Assembly: GCA_025054615.1 (NCBI GenBank)
Contig: JANWZO010000010.1
Coordinates: 1-64,000 of the forward strand
Source: Kiritimatiellia bacterium
GTDB taxonomy: Bacteria; Verrucomicrobiota; Kiritimatiellia; CAIVKH01
Direction of reading: 5' to 3'
DNA: 64,000 nt
The notes beneath the pieces are model-generated. The model ran no database searches. It was not told the DNA's origin and saw nothing but the letters and a program-made list of their open reading frames with translations. This document shows, one piece after another, positions 57,026-64,000 of the stretch (position 1 is its first letter; each line of letters opens with the position of its first letter). The position numbers and the translations under genes are program-made.

Positions 57026-57450
57026 TGGCTGTTCAAAGCGTCCGCGAAGCGCTGGCTCAACCCCTTCGCGTATCGCAAGCGCTCCAGCAAAAATCTCCCA
57101 TCAACTTCGTCCAATTCGCCGTTCACTCTCTCAATCCGTCCGATCAAGTCGTCTATTTCCGCCCATGCGGTCTCCAGCCTGCGCCGCATGATCGCCATAA
57201 CGCCCTCTTTCAGCGCAGTCCCGAGATGATCGGCGGTGCGGTAATATTTTTTCCGGTCACCCCTTATCCCGACGCGTCGTATCAATCCGAACGTCGCCAA
57301 TCGACGAGCGGCGACCCTGGCTGCTGCCTTGCTGGTTGACGAAACTTGTTCCATGAGGTCAAGCAAAGACTCTTCGGGTTGAAATCATAGTTAGATCAGC
57401 ATTGGGCCGGCGATGCGACCGAATCCCATTCCGTGGCCATCTGCCGGCAC
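57001..57450 (-). pseudogene. GbsR/MarR-type transcriptional regulator, disrupted by two stops
   Basis: From 57366 leftward the frame encodes a winged-helix regulator of the GbsR/MarR type: SLLDLMEQVSSTSKAAARV is the recognition-helix region, then RRLATFGLIRRVGIRGDRKKYY (wing) and a helical C-terminus. The N-terminal helix of the same family continues in the same frame upstream, FVPADGHGMGFGRIAGPMLI, up to about 57450, but is separated by TAA (57391-57393) and TGA (57385-57387). The two stops flank a single codon. A remnant of functional sequence on both sides suggests recent inactivation. A shorter product from 57366 or ATG 57354 is still possible. It overlaps the exporter permease by 25 bases and once probably controlled the glycan operon. 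Confidence 0.65.
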
Positions 57451-57651
57451 AAACCGGCCAATCGGTGGCGCGTCTTTATGACCGATGCATTGCCTTTATT
57501 TTTCATATTTCAAAATATGCGGCAAGGGACGTTTGCGATATCACTTTTCGCACATCGCGTTTCCCTGAACCAGTGAGGAATGTAAAGGATACGCGTCAAG
57601 TATCTGGTCAACAACGGATTCTCTGAGTCACGGAATCGGAATGAAAGGGAT

Positions 57652-59799
57652 TCATTTCTCTGGAGGTTCGGATGCATCTGGATCACGGCCCGAATGCCTT
57701 ACCCGGATCTCAGAGATGTAGAGAGGTGAGGCAGCGCCACCGGATTGGAAATCCCTTAGCCCAATCGTGTTGGTGCCTGGCAGCAAAACGACTGGACCGA
57801 TTGGCCAGGCGCCCAGGATGCCCTGCGAAAAATTGTAGGCATGACCGGTTGATGCCCGCACGACCTTGCTAGCAAACGGGGCAATACCGGAGAGTTCTAT
57901 TACCGCCTCGTAAGGTACCGAATACGTATTGATCACTTCAAATGAGCCGGTTGTACCGAGCACCCGCCAATCCAAGAATTGCTGGGTCCGAAATCGCAGG
58001 AAACCTAAAGGGCCGCTTTTTTCATGTGGTAAATCCGCCCCAAAAAACACCGGGAACCGCCGACCTGAGTGAATGGCCTTAGCAATAGCGTCTTCGCGGG
58101 TATTGTAGAAGATTTCCACGCGAATTCGCGCGTCCCCGCGCTGATGGTAATCTTGGTCGGGTGCGAATCCCCGCTCGCGTAGCCAATAGGCCGGTGCATT
58201 GCTCACTGAATCCGAGCGGGCAAACCAGGATTCTGGCCATTTCCACAATCCCATTTTTTCCTCGTGATTGCGGGCCAGCCTAATGAATGCATCGATGCTA
58301 CCGGATTCGATCTTTTTTCGAGTTACCTCGCGCCACTGCAATTTCATATAATTTTCAAGTGGTTCGTCGGGTACTGTGAATGTGACCGCCACATTCGTCG
58401 GCAGATAACGAGCCATCTCGTTCCACGGCTCAAACCATCGGTCGACAATCGCGACCGAGCCTGGGGGCAACAGAGAATCGAGTCGCTCTCGAAGTGCTCG
58501 ATAGGGCACGGGCTTCCCCTCCAATCGGGTCATCATCCAAGCCGGCCGCGCATCAGCCGTCGTCACGAACGCGCCGACCATCAAAGCGATCCACGATGCA
58601 AATCGAGGCGCATGAAGATGCAACGCCCGATCTACCATGGCGGCAGACCAAAGGACAAAAACGGGCAAGATGCTCGTGAAATACGTAATTTTCGCAGACC
58701 CTCTTCCAACGATCGTGACGTAGGCGTAGACGGCAGCGATTCCCCCGAGGGCCAGGACCGAGACTGTGCGCAGCCGAAGATCCAGCTTCCGCCATTGCAA
58801 AAGCACTGCGGCACCACAACCGAGAACTGCAAGTAGAAGCCCGAATCCAATCGAATTGTATCCGTGCAGAAACATGGGCAATACCCGGGGCGCCACCCAC
58901 TCAAGGGCACCTCCAATGAACCCTGTATCCGACAGAACGCCCTCCTGCGCTTGTGCCTCCAAGATTTTTTGGAGAGCCCGGTAAATCCATCGGAGCATGA
59001 TGATTATCCAAATGACCCCTACCCCCGCCCATCGGATCATAAATTTCTTCCGCTCCTTTTCCCCGAGACCTCGCCAACCTGAAAACGAATTGACGAGCCA
59101 ACACATCCCCGTGAAAGCCCACATAGCCATGTGGGAAAGACCCGCTAAAACCGCACACGCCAACCATGCGGCAAGTTGCGACATGCGCAAATGGTGGCCG
59201 CCAGCCAGCCTGGAAGCTTGCTCCACCGTCAACATGGTCAGGCCGGCCGTAAAAGTCATTCCCACGATGTAATAATAAGCCTCGCGGGACTGGAGTACGT
59301 GGTATGGCAGCAAAGAAAGAAACGAGGACAACAAAAATGCGATGCGCCAACTGAGGCGAAAGCCAGCCCATAACGCCAGCCCGGCAACAGTGATCCATCC
59401 AAGCAGCGCGAATGGGATTCGGATAGAAGCTTCGCTCGCCGGATGCGGCCAGACGCGGGCCCAGAGAATGGCTACGGATTCTGCCAGCGGAATTTGATCC
59501 ATCCACGGCGGATTCTTCCAAAGTTCGGAAATAGATGGTTTTCGAATCGACCAGTTCAAAAAATTAAGTTCATCGCTTCGAAGGTCGGTGTGCCCCAGAT
59601 CGTAGAAGCGAATAAAGGCGGCGACGGCGAGCAACAAGAGACAGGCGATTTGCCACCCATTCGGTCTACGCCTCGGAGTTCCGGTGGCCGTTTGATTTGG
59701 CGGGGCGGGGCGAGGCGTCACCGGCTCAGGCGACTGGTAGGGTTGCTTCACCGAGGGGGTAGCCGCGGTTTTCGATTGGGGCTTCTTTTTCCTGCTCAT
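57652..59799 (-). CDS. GT39/ArnT-like membrane glycosyltransferase
   Basis: A 715-residue protein with a basic, Pro-rich cytoplasmic N-terminus (1-48), a first TM helix (about 49-66), and TDLRSDELNF (71-80) with the Asp-Glu pair of GT39 enzymes. About ten further hydrophobic segments run to roughly residue 420, followed by a soluble periplasmic domain of about 290 residues with a beta-rich end. It is expected to transfer a sugar from a polyprenyl-phosphate donor. It lies upstream of the regulator and glycan operon on the same strand and diverges from the HAD gene across about 145 bases. Confidence 0.85.
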   Translation of the reverse strand: MSRKKKPQSKTAATPSVKQPYQSPEPVTPRPAPPNQTATGTPRRRPNGWQIACLLLLAVAAFIRFYDLGHTDLRSDELNFLNWSIRKPSISELWKNPPWMDQIPLAESVAILWARVWPHPASEASIRIPFALLGWITVAGLALWAGFRLSWRIAFLLSSFLSLLPYHVLQSREAYYYIVGMTFTAGLTMLTVEQASRLAGGHHLRMSQLAAWLACAVLAGLSHMAMWAFTGMCWLVNSFSGWRGLGEKERKKFMIRWAGVGVIWIIIMLRWIYRALQKILEAQAQEGVLSDTGFIGGALEWVAPRVLPMFLHGYNSIGFGLLLAVLGCGAAVLLQWRKLDLRLRTVSVLALGGIAAVYAYVTIVGRGSAKITYFTSILPVFVLWSAAMVDRALHLHAPRFASWIALMVGAFVTTADARPAWMMTRLEGKPVPYRALRERLDSLLPPGSVAIVDRWFEPWNEMARYLPTNVAVTFTVPDEPLENYMKLQWREVTRKKIESGSIDAFIRLARNHEEKMGLWKWPESWFARSDSVSNAPAYWLRERGFAPDQDYHQRGDARIRVEIFYNTREDAIAKAIHSGRRFPVFFGADLPHEKSGPLGFLRFRTQQFLDWRVLGTTGSFEVINTYSVPYEAVIELSGIAPFASKVVRASTGHAYNFSQGILGAWPIGPVVLLPGTNTIGLRDFQSGGAASPLYISEIRVRHSGRDPDASEPPEK

Positions 59800-59943
59800 G
59801 GTTATTCATTCCAAACCTTATGGCACCGCTTTGAAACTTTCAGGTCAATCGGTATTCGCAAAAATGCAATTTTTTCATAGCCTACGTTGTGTACCACTCG
59901 CGAACGATGTAAAAACGCGGCTGGCGACAAAAGCATTCGTTTC

Positions 59944-60552
59944 ATGATCATCGGCATCGATTTGGACAATACAATCATCGATTACCGAGGGGTCTTCCAC
60001 CGGCACGCCGTACGACGGGGCCTCATACCGCCTTCAGTCCCTCCTGGAAAAGACGATGTTCGCGATTATCTGCGCGCCATCGGGCGAGAGGACGATTTTA
60101 CCGAATTGCAGGGATTCGTTTATGGCCCCGGCCTTGCAGAGGCCAAGCCTTTTGAGGGCGTTCACGAGGCGCTTGGGGCGCTACAACGGGCGGGACATCG
60201 GCCTATCATCATCAGCCACAAGACGCCACGCCCCTTTTTGGGGCCTCCCTATGATCTGCAGGCATTCGCGCGCGAATGGCTGCGCTCGCAGGGTCTGGTT
60301 GGCGAGCCTCATGGAATCTTGGCGCCGAATGATCTCTTCCTGGAGCCGACCAAAGCCGCCAAACAAGCCCGAATTGCCGAATTGGGTTGCGAATGGTTTA
60401 TTGACGACCTGCCCGAATTTTTGGAGGACGCCGCCTTCCCGCCATCGGTTCGCCGCATCTTGTTTGATCCGGAGGGAAAATCCAGGCCTGATCCCCGCTG
60501 GCGGTCCGCTCGGTCATGGAGTGAAATCTCCTCTATAATCCTGGAATCATGA
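59944..60552 (+). CDS. HAD-superfamily phosphatase
   Basis: A 202-residue HAD hydrolase. IIGIDLDNTIIDY gives the nucleophile and acid/base Asp (6 and 8), IIISHKTP motif II, PTKAAKQARI the conserved Lys, and CEWFIDDLPEFLED the acidic metal motif IV. It probably removes phosphate from a small sugar phosphate or similar compound. ATG 59944 is chosen as the start of the conserved fold; no ribosome binding site is clear. Its stop overlaps the start of the kinase-fold gene in ATGA, and a matched kinase/phosphatase pair is suggestive. Confidence 0.88.
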   Translation: MIIGIDLDNTIIDYRGVFHRHAVRRGLIPPSVPPGKDDVRDYLRAIGREDDFTELQGFVYGPGLAEAKPFEGVHEALGALQRAGHRPIIISHKTPRPFLGPPYDLQAFAREWLRSQGLVGEPHGILAPNDLFLEPTKAAKQARIAELGCEWFIDDLPEFLEDAAFPPSVRRILFDPEGKSRPDPRWRSARSWSEISSIILES

Positions 60553-61589
60553 GCCGGATGGGCAAGGATTCAGACCTTCTGGATGTGCAGGGTCTACTCA
60601 AAAGGGCGGGAATCGATGCCGGCACCGTGACGGTAGAACCAACGGAAGGCGGGCGTAACAACCAGGCTTTTGTTGTATACACCAACTCGACTCGTTATTT
60701 TCTCAAGCGTTACTATCGTCATCCCTCCGACTCCCGCGACAGGATCGCGTCGGAGACCGCATTCCTCCTCTTTTGCCAACAGGCGGGCCTTTCCTCCACG
60801 CCGCGCCTGATCGCGTGGGATCATGACGCGGGAATCGCCTTGATGGAATATATTCGCGGCTCGCGAATCACTCGGGAAAATCTCACGCGCGAACATGTCA
60901 ATCAGGCGTTAACTTTTTTCGCAGAGTTGAATCGCCATCGGCAATCGCCTTTGGCGAGCCGATTACCGCCCGCAGCCGATTCACGCGACTCCGCGCTAGG
61001 GCATCTGGAACTGGTTGCTCAACGGGTGGCCCGCTTGTCGGCGATTCAACCTGATTCACCTGAAAGCGCACAGGTGCTGCAACTTGTCGAAAAGCGCTTG
61101 ATCCCACTCTGGCGACAGGTGCGCGATCGGGTCCAGTCCCAGGTTGAGCGCGTTGAGAAAGCCCATTTGACGCGCGAGCAGATGGTGCTGTCGCCTTCAG
61201 ATTTTGGATTCCACAATTCCATCTTGAGACCCGGCGGAGAGTTGGTGTTTGTCGACTTTGAATATGCAGGCTGGGATGACCCTGCGAAAACTTTCGCTGA
61301 TTTCTTTCTCCAACCCGCGATTCCTCCTCCCCGAGACCGGATGCCGGACGCCTTGGAGATCATTCAGGCCGCAGCCGGGGCTCCACCCGAATTCGAAGCA
61401 CGAACGCAACTGCTCTTCCCCGTCTTTGGCATCAAATGGTGTTGTATCCTTTTGAACGAGTTTCTGCCCGATGGATCGGCGCGCCGAGGCTTTGCACAGA
61501 GACATATCGATCCGACGAAGCGGAGGCGCGAGCAAATCGAGCGTCTGGAGTCTTTATTGGATCAATTGGAATCGGAGGCCCTCTTATGA
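60549..61589 (+). CDS. APH/choline-kinase-fold phosphotransferase
   Basis: A 346-residue protein with the aminoglycoside phosphotransferase fold. EGGRNNQAFVV is the nucleotide loop, YFLKRYYRH the conserved Lys strand, LSPSDFGFHNSIL the catalytic loop (Asp and Asn kept, although the usual first His is Pro), and VFVDFEYAGWDDPAKTFADF the metal-binding Asp. The SDFGFHN variant is common for members found near surface-glycan genes rather than for resistance enzymes, so a sugar or lipid head group is a likelier substrate. It overlaps neighbours at both ends by four bases. Confidence 0.87.
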   Translation: MSRMGKDSDLLDVQGLLKRAGIDAGTVTVEPTEGGRNNQAFVVYTNSTRYFLKRYYRHPSDSRDRIASETAFLLFCQQAGLSSTPRLIAWDHDAGIALMEYIRGSRITRENLTREHVNQALTFFAELNRHRQSPLASRLPPAADSRDSALGHLELVAQRVARLSAIQPDSPESAQVLQLVEKRLIPLWRQVRDRVQSQVERVEKAHLTREQMVLSPSDFGFHNSILRPGGELVFVDFEYAGWDDPAKTFADFFLQPAIPPPRDRMPDALEIIQAAAGAPPEFEARTQLLFPVFGIKWCCILLNEFLPDGSARRGFAQRHIDPTKRRREQIERLESLLDQLESEALL

Positions 61590-62116
61590 AAGGGCTGATC
61601 TTGTCCGCCGCCGTGTTTGTCCTTTTCGTGCCCGTTTCGGCCCTTCTTTGCCATATCCTGCACATTCGGCGGCACGGCAAATTATTTTTTCCCATGATGG
61701 CAGCCTCCGCGCCGCTTTATTTGGGCCTCTATTATATGACCCCGCCAGACCTTGGTTTCCTTGGTACAGCTTGGCAGGCCACCCATGAGTGGGTCGACGC
61801 GCTGACCGGTTGCCTAATCCTTCTGCTGAACATTCACAGTTTCATCGATTATTTTTTCGCGTTCAACGGCGGGTTTTCCACTTCGCTGATGTTGCTCCTC
61901 GACAAGAAACCTCGGACCACTGCGGAATTGGTCGCCGAATACAAGGGCAAAAACGGTTTTGATAAGATTTATGGCTGGCGCATTCCCTTTCTTGTCTCCA
62001 AAGGATATGCCGTTCTGGAAAACGACCGCACCCTGCGGCTGACCTCTCGAGGTATCCGCGCAGCAAAAATTGGCATCTTTGCCAAACGATTTCTGAATCT
62101 TGGCAAAGGAGGCTGA
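61586..62116 (+). CDS. Three-TM protein with C-terminal winged-helix-like domain (A of pair)
   Basis: A 176-residue protein of no recognised family. TM segments at about 3-27, 33-51 and 72-93 are followed by a soluble domain (100-165) whose pattern TTAELVAEYK, then LVSKGYAVLENDRTLRLTSRGIRAAK, matches a small winged helix of the kind found in MarR/PadR or methyltransferase-associated HTHs. ATG 61586 overlaps the kinase stop in ATGA. The next gene encodes a protein of the same layout, so the two arose by duplication or form a heteromer. The C-terminus probably faces the cytoplasm. It could sense membrane state or regulate the kinase/HAD pair; that is speculation. Confidence 0.8.
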   Translation: MKGLILSAAVFVLFVPVSALLCHILHIRRHGKLFFPMMAASAPLYLGLYYMTPPDLGFLGTAWQATHEWVDALTGCLILLLNIHSFIDYFFAFNGGFSTSLMLLLDKKPRTTAELVAEYKGKNGFDKIYGWRIPFLVSKGYAVLENDRTLRLTSRGIRAAKIGIFAKRFLNLGKGG

Positions 62117-62117
62117 C

Positions 62118-62660
62118 ATGGCGGTCGGAGTGATAGCCGCGGTTGTCGTATTCATTGGATGGGTTGTCGTCCATCTCCTGCTGATGCACGTGAGGCCCAC
62201 ACCAAGGCGCTTTCAGGCCATGAGTGTTGCAGCCCTACTTTCATTTCCTGCCACGCCTGCGCTGACCTGGCTGATCTGGCAAAATGCCGATTGGCGCGCC
62301 GCTCTCGCGGGCGCCGAGCATGCCGCCTCCGCCTACGGGATGGCTTCGTTGCTCCATCTTCTGTTCTATTTCTGCTTCGTAGAATGTTTCTATCATGTGG
62401 AACGGGCAGTTACCTTGAGGATGGTCATTGAACTGTTCGAAGAACCGGGCCACGCAATGCAACTTGACGCCCTCCTTGCCCACTACCCAGTCGACGACAT
62501 GGTCCAGCGCCGGCTCGAGGGGCTTCAACAATCCGGTTTCGTTCACTGCGGCGGAGACGGCCGATGGCACCTCACGCCGAAAGGAAGATTTTTCGCCCGA
62601 GCCATGCGGGTTTCGAGCGCCGTTTTCAATTCGAAGCCCCAAAACGAACGGCTTCCTTGA
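62118..62660 (+). CDS. Three-TM protein with C-terminal winged-helix-like domain (B of pair)
   Basis: A 180-residue companion of the preceding gene. TM segments are at about 3-24, 32-54 and 72-95. The C-terminal domain (100-165) has RRLEGLQQSGFVHCGGDGRWHLTPKGRFFARA, aligning with RLTSRGIRAAK of the partner. AAAGGAGG lies six bases before ATG 62118, a strong ribosome binding site, with one base between the genes. It is the last gene of the unit and converges on a GT2 gene. I do not recognise a named family. Confidence 0.8.
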   Translation: MAVGVIAAVVVFIGWVVVHLLLMHVRPTPRRFQAMSVAALLSFPATPALTWLIWQNADWRAALAGAEHAASAYGMASLLHLLFYFCFVECFYHVERAVTLRMVIELFEEPGHAMQLDALLAHYPVDDMVQRRLEGLQQSGFVHCGGDGRWHLTPKGRFFARAMRVSSAVFNSKPQNERLP

Positions 62661-62707
62661 ATAAAGCCCGAGCCCTGAGTAGAGCCGGCCCGCGGATTGT
62701 GAGGCGA

Positions 62708-63472
62708 CTAATTTCGAGGAGGCACTTTCGGCCCAAACAGCCGGTAATGGAGGATACGGAGAAGCGATCCAGCGACTGAGATCACATTTTTCAATCGGAA
62801 CGCCGTCGATGACCCCTCCTCACGAGTTGTGCAGGGGACACGAACCTCAAGAAAGGTGATGTTGGGATCATTCAAGACCCGGCAGAGCAACTCGGCCTGA
62901 TAGCCAAGACCGTAAGTGCGAATGCGGTGCTTCAACACGTTTTCGCGAAGATGCATAACAAAGCCGTTGAAATAGTGAATCTTGTGGCCGCTGAATAGCC
63001 GCACAAGACGGGCAAAATTAATTGAACAAAAACGCCGGAAAAAGCTGCGGTGATCGCTGTTGAAACGGCCGCCGAACAGACGGCTGTCGATATAGGGGAT
63101 GATAACATCGGCCTTCCCCAGCAAATCGAAGACTTTTCGAATGGACGAGACCGGCTCGGAGTTATCGCCAAAAAGAACGATGAAATACTTTCCCCGTCCC
63201 CGTTCCGCCGCGCGAAAATAATTCACGCCGATGCCCATGTTTTTTTCGCAGCGTTCGAGGATGATGAGGTCCGAGGGCAAATTGTGTTTTCGGATATAGT
63301 TTTTGACCACGTCCGACGTGCCGTCCGTCGAGGCATCGTCATAGACGAGAATTTCATACCGGAACGGGAAACCGGCCGCCGCTTCACGAATCGTATCCAG
63401 CGTACGTTCGATGAGCTTCGCCTCGTTGTAACAGGGTACAAATATCGTCAGGTCTAGCGGTTCATTTCCCAC
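62708..63472 (-). CDS. GT2 glycosyltransferase (DPM1-like)
   Basis: A 254-residue GT-A enzyme without TM helices. LTIFVPCYNEAKLIERTLDTI, YDDASTDGTSDVV and VLFGDNSEP (acidic metal motif) are typical of the group that includes dolichyl-phosphate mannose synthase-like enzymes. RILHYRLFGPK ends the protein. It diverges from the methyltransferase gene at the window end across about 130 bases and may charge a polyprenyl carrier used by the GT39-like enzymes. Confidence 0.9.
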   Translation of the reverse strand: MGNEPLDLTIFVPCYNEAKLIERTLDTIREAAAGFPFRYEILVYDDASTDGTSDVVKNYIRKHNLPSDLIILERCEKNMGIGVNYFRAAERGRGKYFIVLFGDNSEPVSSIRKVFDLLGKADVIIPYIDSRLFGGRFNSDHRSFFRRFCSINFARLVRLFSGHKIHYFNGFVMHLRENVLKHRIRTYGLGYQAELLCRVLNDPNITFLEVRVPCTTREEGSSTAFRLKNVISVAGSLLRILHYRLFGPKVPPRN

Positions 63473-63601
63473 GGGTCACCCTCGCGAAATTTTTTCCCAT
63501 AAACGCTTACGAACGGTGCGGATAGTCTCAAGCGCAAAATGGTGACGAGTCTGAAAGATTTTCTTCCGGGGGCACCGGCTTTCGGTATGGTACAGAACGC
63601 C

Positions 63602-64000
63602 ATGAATCGCCAGTATGTTGTCGAGCGGCCATGCATCCGCGCCGTCGCATGCCGGATCTGTGGATCGACCCGGTTCACCAAACGCCTTGATCTCGGGTTT
63701 CAGCCGATATGCAATCGGTTTTTGACCGCCCCCGACGAAATCGAGGAACAGTTTCCGTTCGCGCTCATGCAGTGCGAAGATTGTGCTGTTCTCCAGTTGG
63801 AGGCCGTGGCCCCCCCAGAAGCCCTAAAACCCCGATATCCATGGATCACTTACCGTGAAGCAGAAGGCCATCTCGACGAAATGGTGCGCGATATTCTCGC
63901 GCTAGCCGGCCTCCATCGCGACGCCCGAATCATCGGCTCCAACTACAAAGATACGACTGTCATCGAACGCTTCCGGAGATTGGGCTTTGCGCACGCCGAC
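63602..64000 (+). CDS. Class I SAM methyltransferase with N-terminal zinc-binding domain (3'-partial)
   Basis: The frame from ATG 63602 stays open to the window end (133 codons visible). CRICGSTRFTKRLDLGFQPICNRFL, then LMQCEDCAVLQL, is the four-Cys zinc-binding module that precedes sugar C-methyltransferases (Methyltransf_13 type), and RYPWITYREAEGHLDEMV is the segment joining it to the SAM domain. Only the beginning of the SAM domain is visible (IIGSNYKDTTVIERF), and its Gly-rich loop is not the usual GxGxG. Such proteins modify keto-deoxy sugars of surface glycans. Confidence 0.82.
   Translation, partial: MNRQYVVERPCIRAVACRICGSTRFTKRLDLGFQPICNRFLTAPDEIEEQFPFALMQCEDCAVLQLEAVAPPEALKPRYPWITYREAEGHLDEMVRDILALAGLHRDARIIGSNYKDTTVIERFRRLGFAHAD

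Noticed and set aside
57385-57393. Recoding of TGA or TAA as sense codons in the regulator gene
   Set aside because: Many genes here end in TGA and TAA without read-through, no SECIS-like element is seen, and both stops would need recoding.
59831-59858. Promoter (TTGAAA-16-TATTCG) for the HAD operon
   Set aside because: Only three of six bases fit the -10 hexamer and the spacing is short; too weak to annotate.
60549-61589. Aminoglycoside resistance gene
   Set aside because: The fold matches, but the SDFGFHN loop and the context of glycan and HAD genes fit the metabolic members better.

Overview
The window is a GC-rich stretch of chromosome from a diderm (Gram-negative type) bacterium. Lnt, SecA, ExbB/ExbD-like proteins, lipoboxes, YqgE and an ABC-type polysaccharide exporter all point to two membranes. 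Gene content, the long SecA insert and the DUF2760/Hsp70 set fit the PVC side of the tree (Verrucomicrobiota/Kiritimatiellota-like). That placement is an inference; there is no rRNA in the window to settle it. I saw no rRNA, tRNA, CRISPR array, transposase or phage gene.

Left part (1-34.5 kb), mainly housekeeping. A GT39/ArnT-like membrane protein enters from the left edge and meets a pyrimidine group (pyrG, a zinc-ribbon protein, carA). Then come trmB, uvrC plus an MFS transporter, and glnS. Next is a small signalling/envelope operon (possible small basic protein, lone receiver domain, CsgG-like lipoprotein, thioredoxin lipoprotein), a redoxin, and ybeY coupled to an M29-like peptidase. A leftward envelope operon runs ftsK, rodZ-like, pgsA, exbB-like, exbD-like, TPR protein, yqgE. 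After a universal stress protein come lnt and secA, then a rightward DUF2760-Hsp70-Hsp70 operon without DnaJ or GrpE.

Middle (34.5-57.5 kb), cell-surface glycan locus, all leftward. Two tandem phosphohexomutase paralogues lie at its downstream end; one has lost its catalytic serine and two metal-binding aspartates. Seventeen genes from 57.0 to 37.3 kb follow each other with 1- to 29-base overlaps, mostly ATGA or GTGA, broken by one short gap. They encode the Wzm/Wzt exporter, many GT2 and GT4 glycosyltransferases, WecB, an epimerase, a Gfo/Idh/MocA oxidoreductase, a methyltransferase, a GT2-methyltransferase fusion and a membrane GT39-like protein. One gene, a 680-residue double glycosyltransferase, is clearly AT-richer than its neighbours and looks acquired. 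Upstream of the exporter lies a GbsR/MarR-type regulator whose reading frame is broken by two stops.

Right part (57.6-64 kb). Another GT39-like protein is followed by a rightward four-gene coupled unit: HAD phosphatase, APH-fold kinase, and two tandem three-TM proteins that both end in a winged-helix-like domain. A GT2 and the start of a zinc-binding class I methyltransferase, which runs off the window, complete it. This unit and the catalytically dead phosphohexomutase are the two least explained things in the window.
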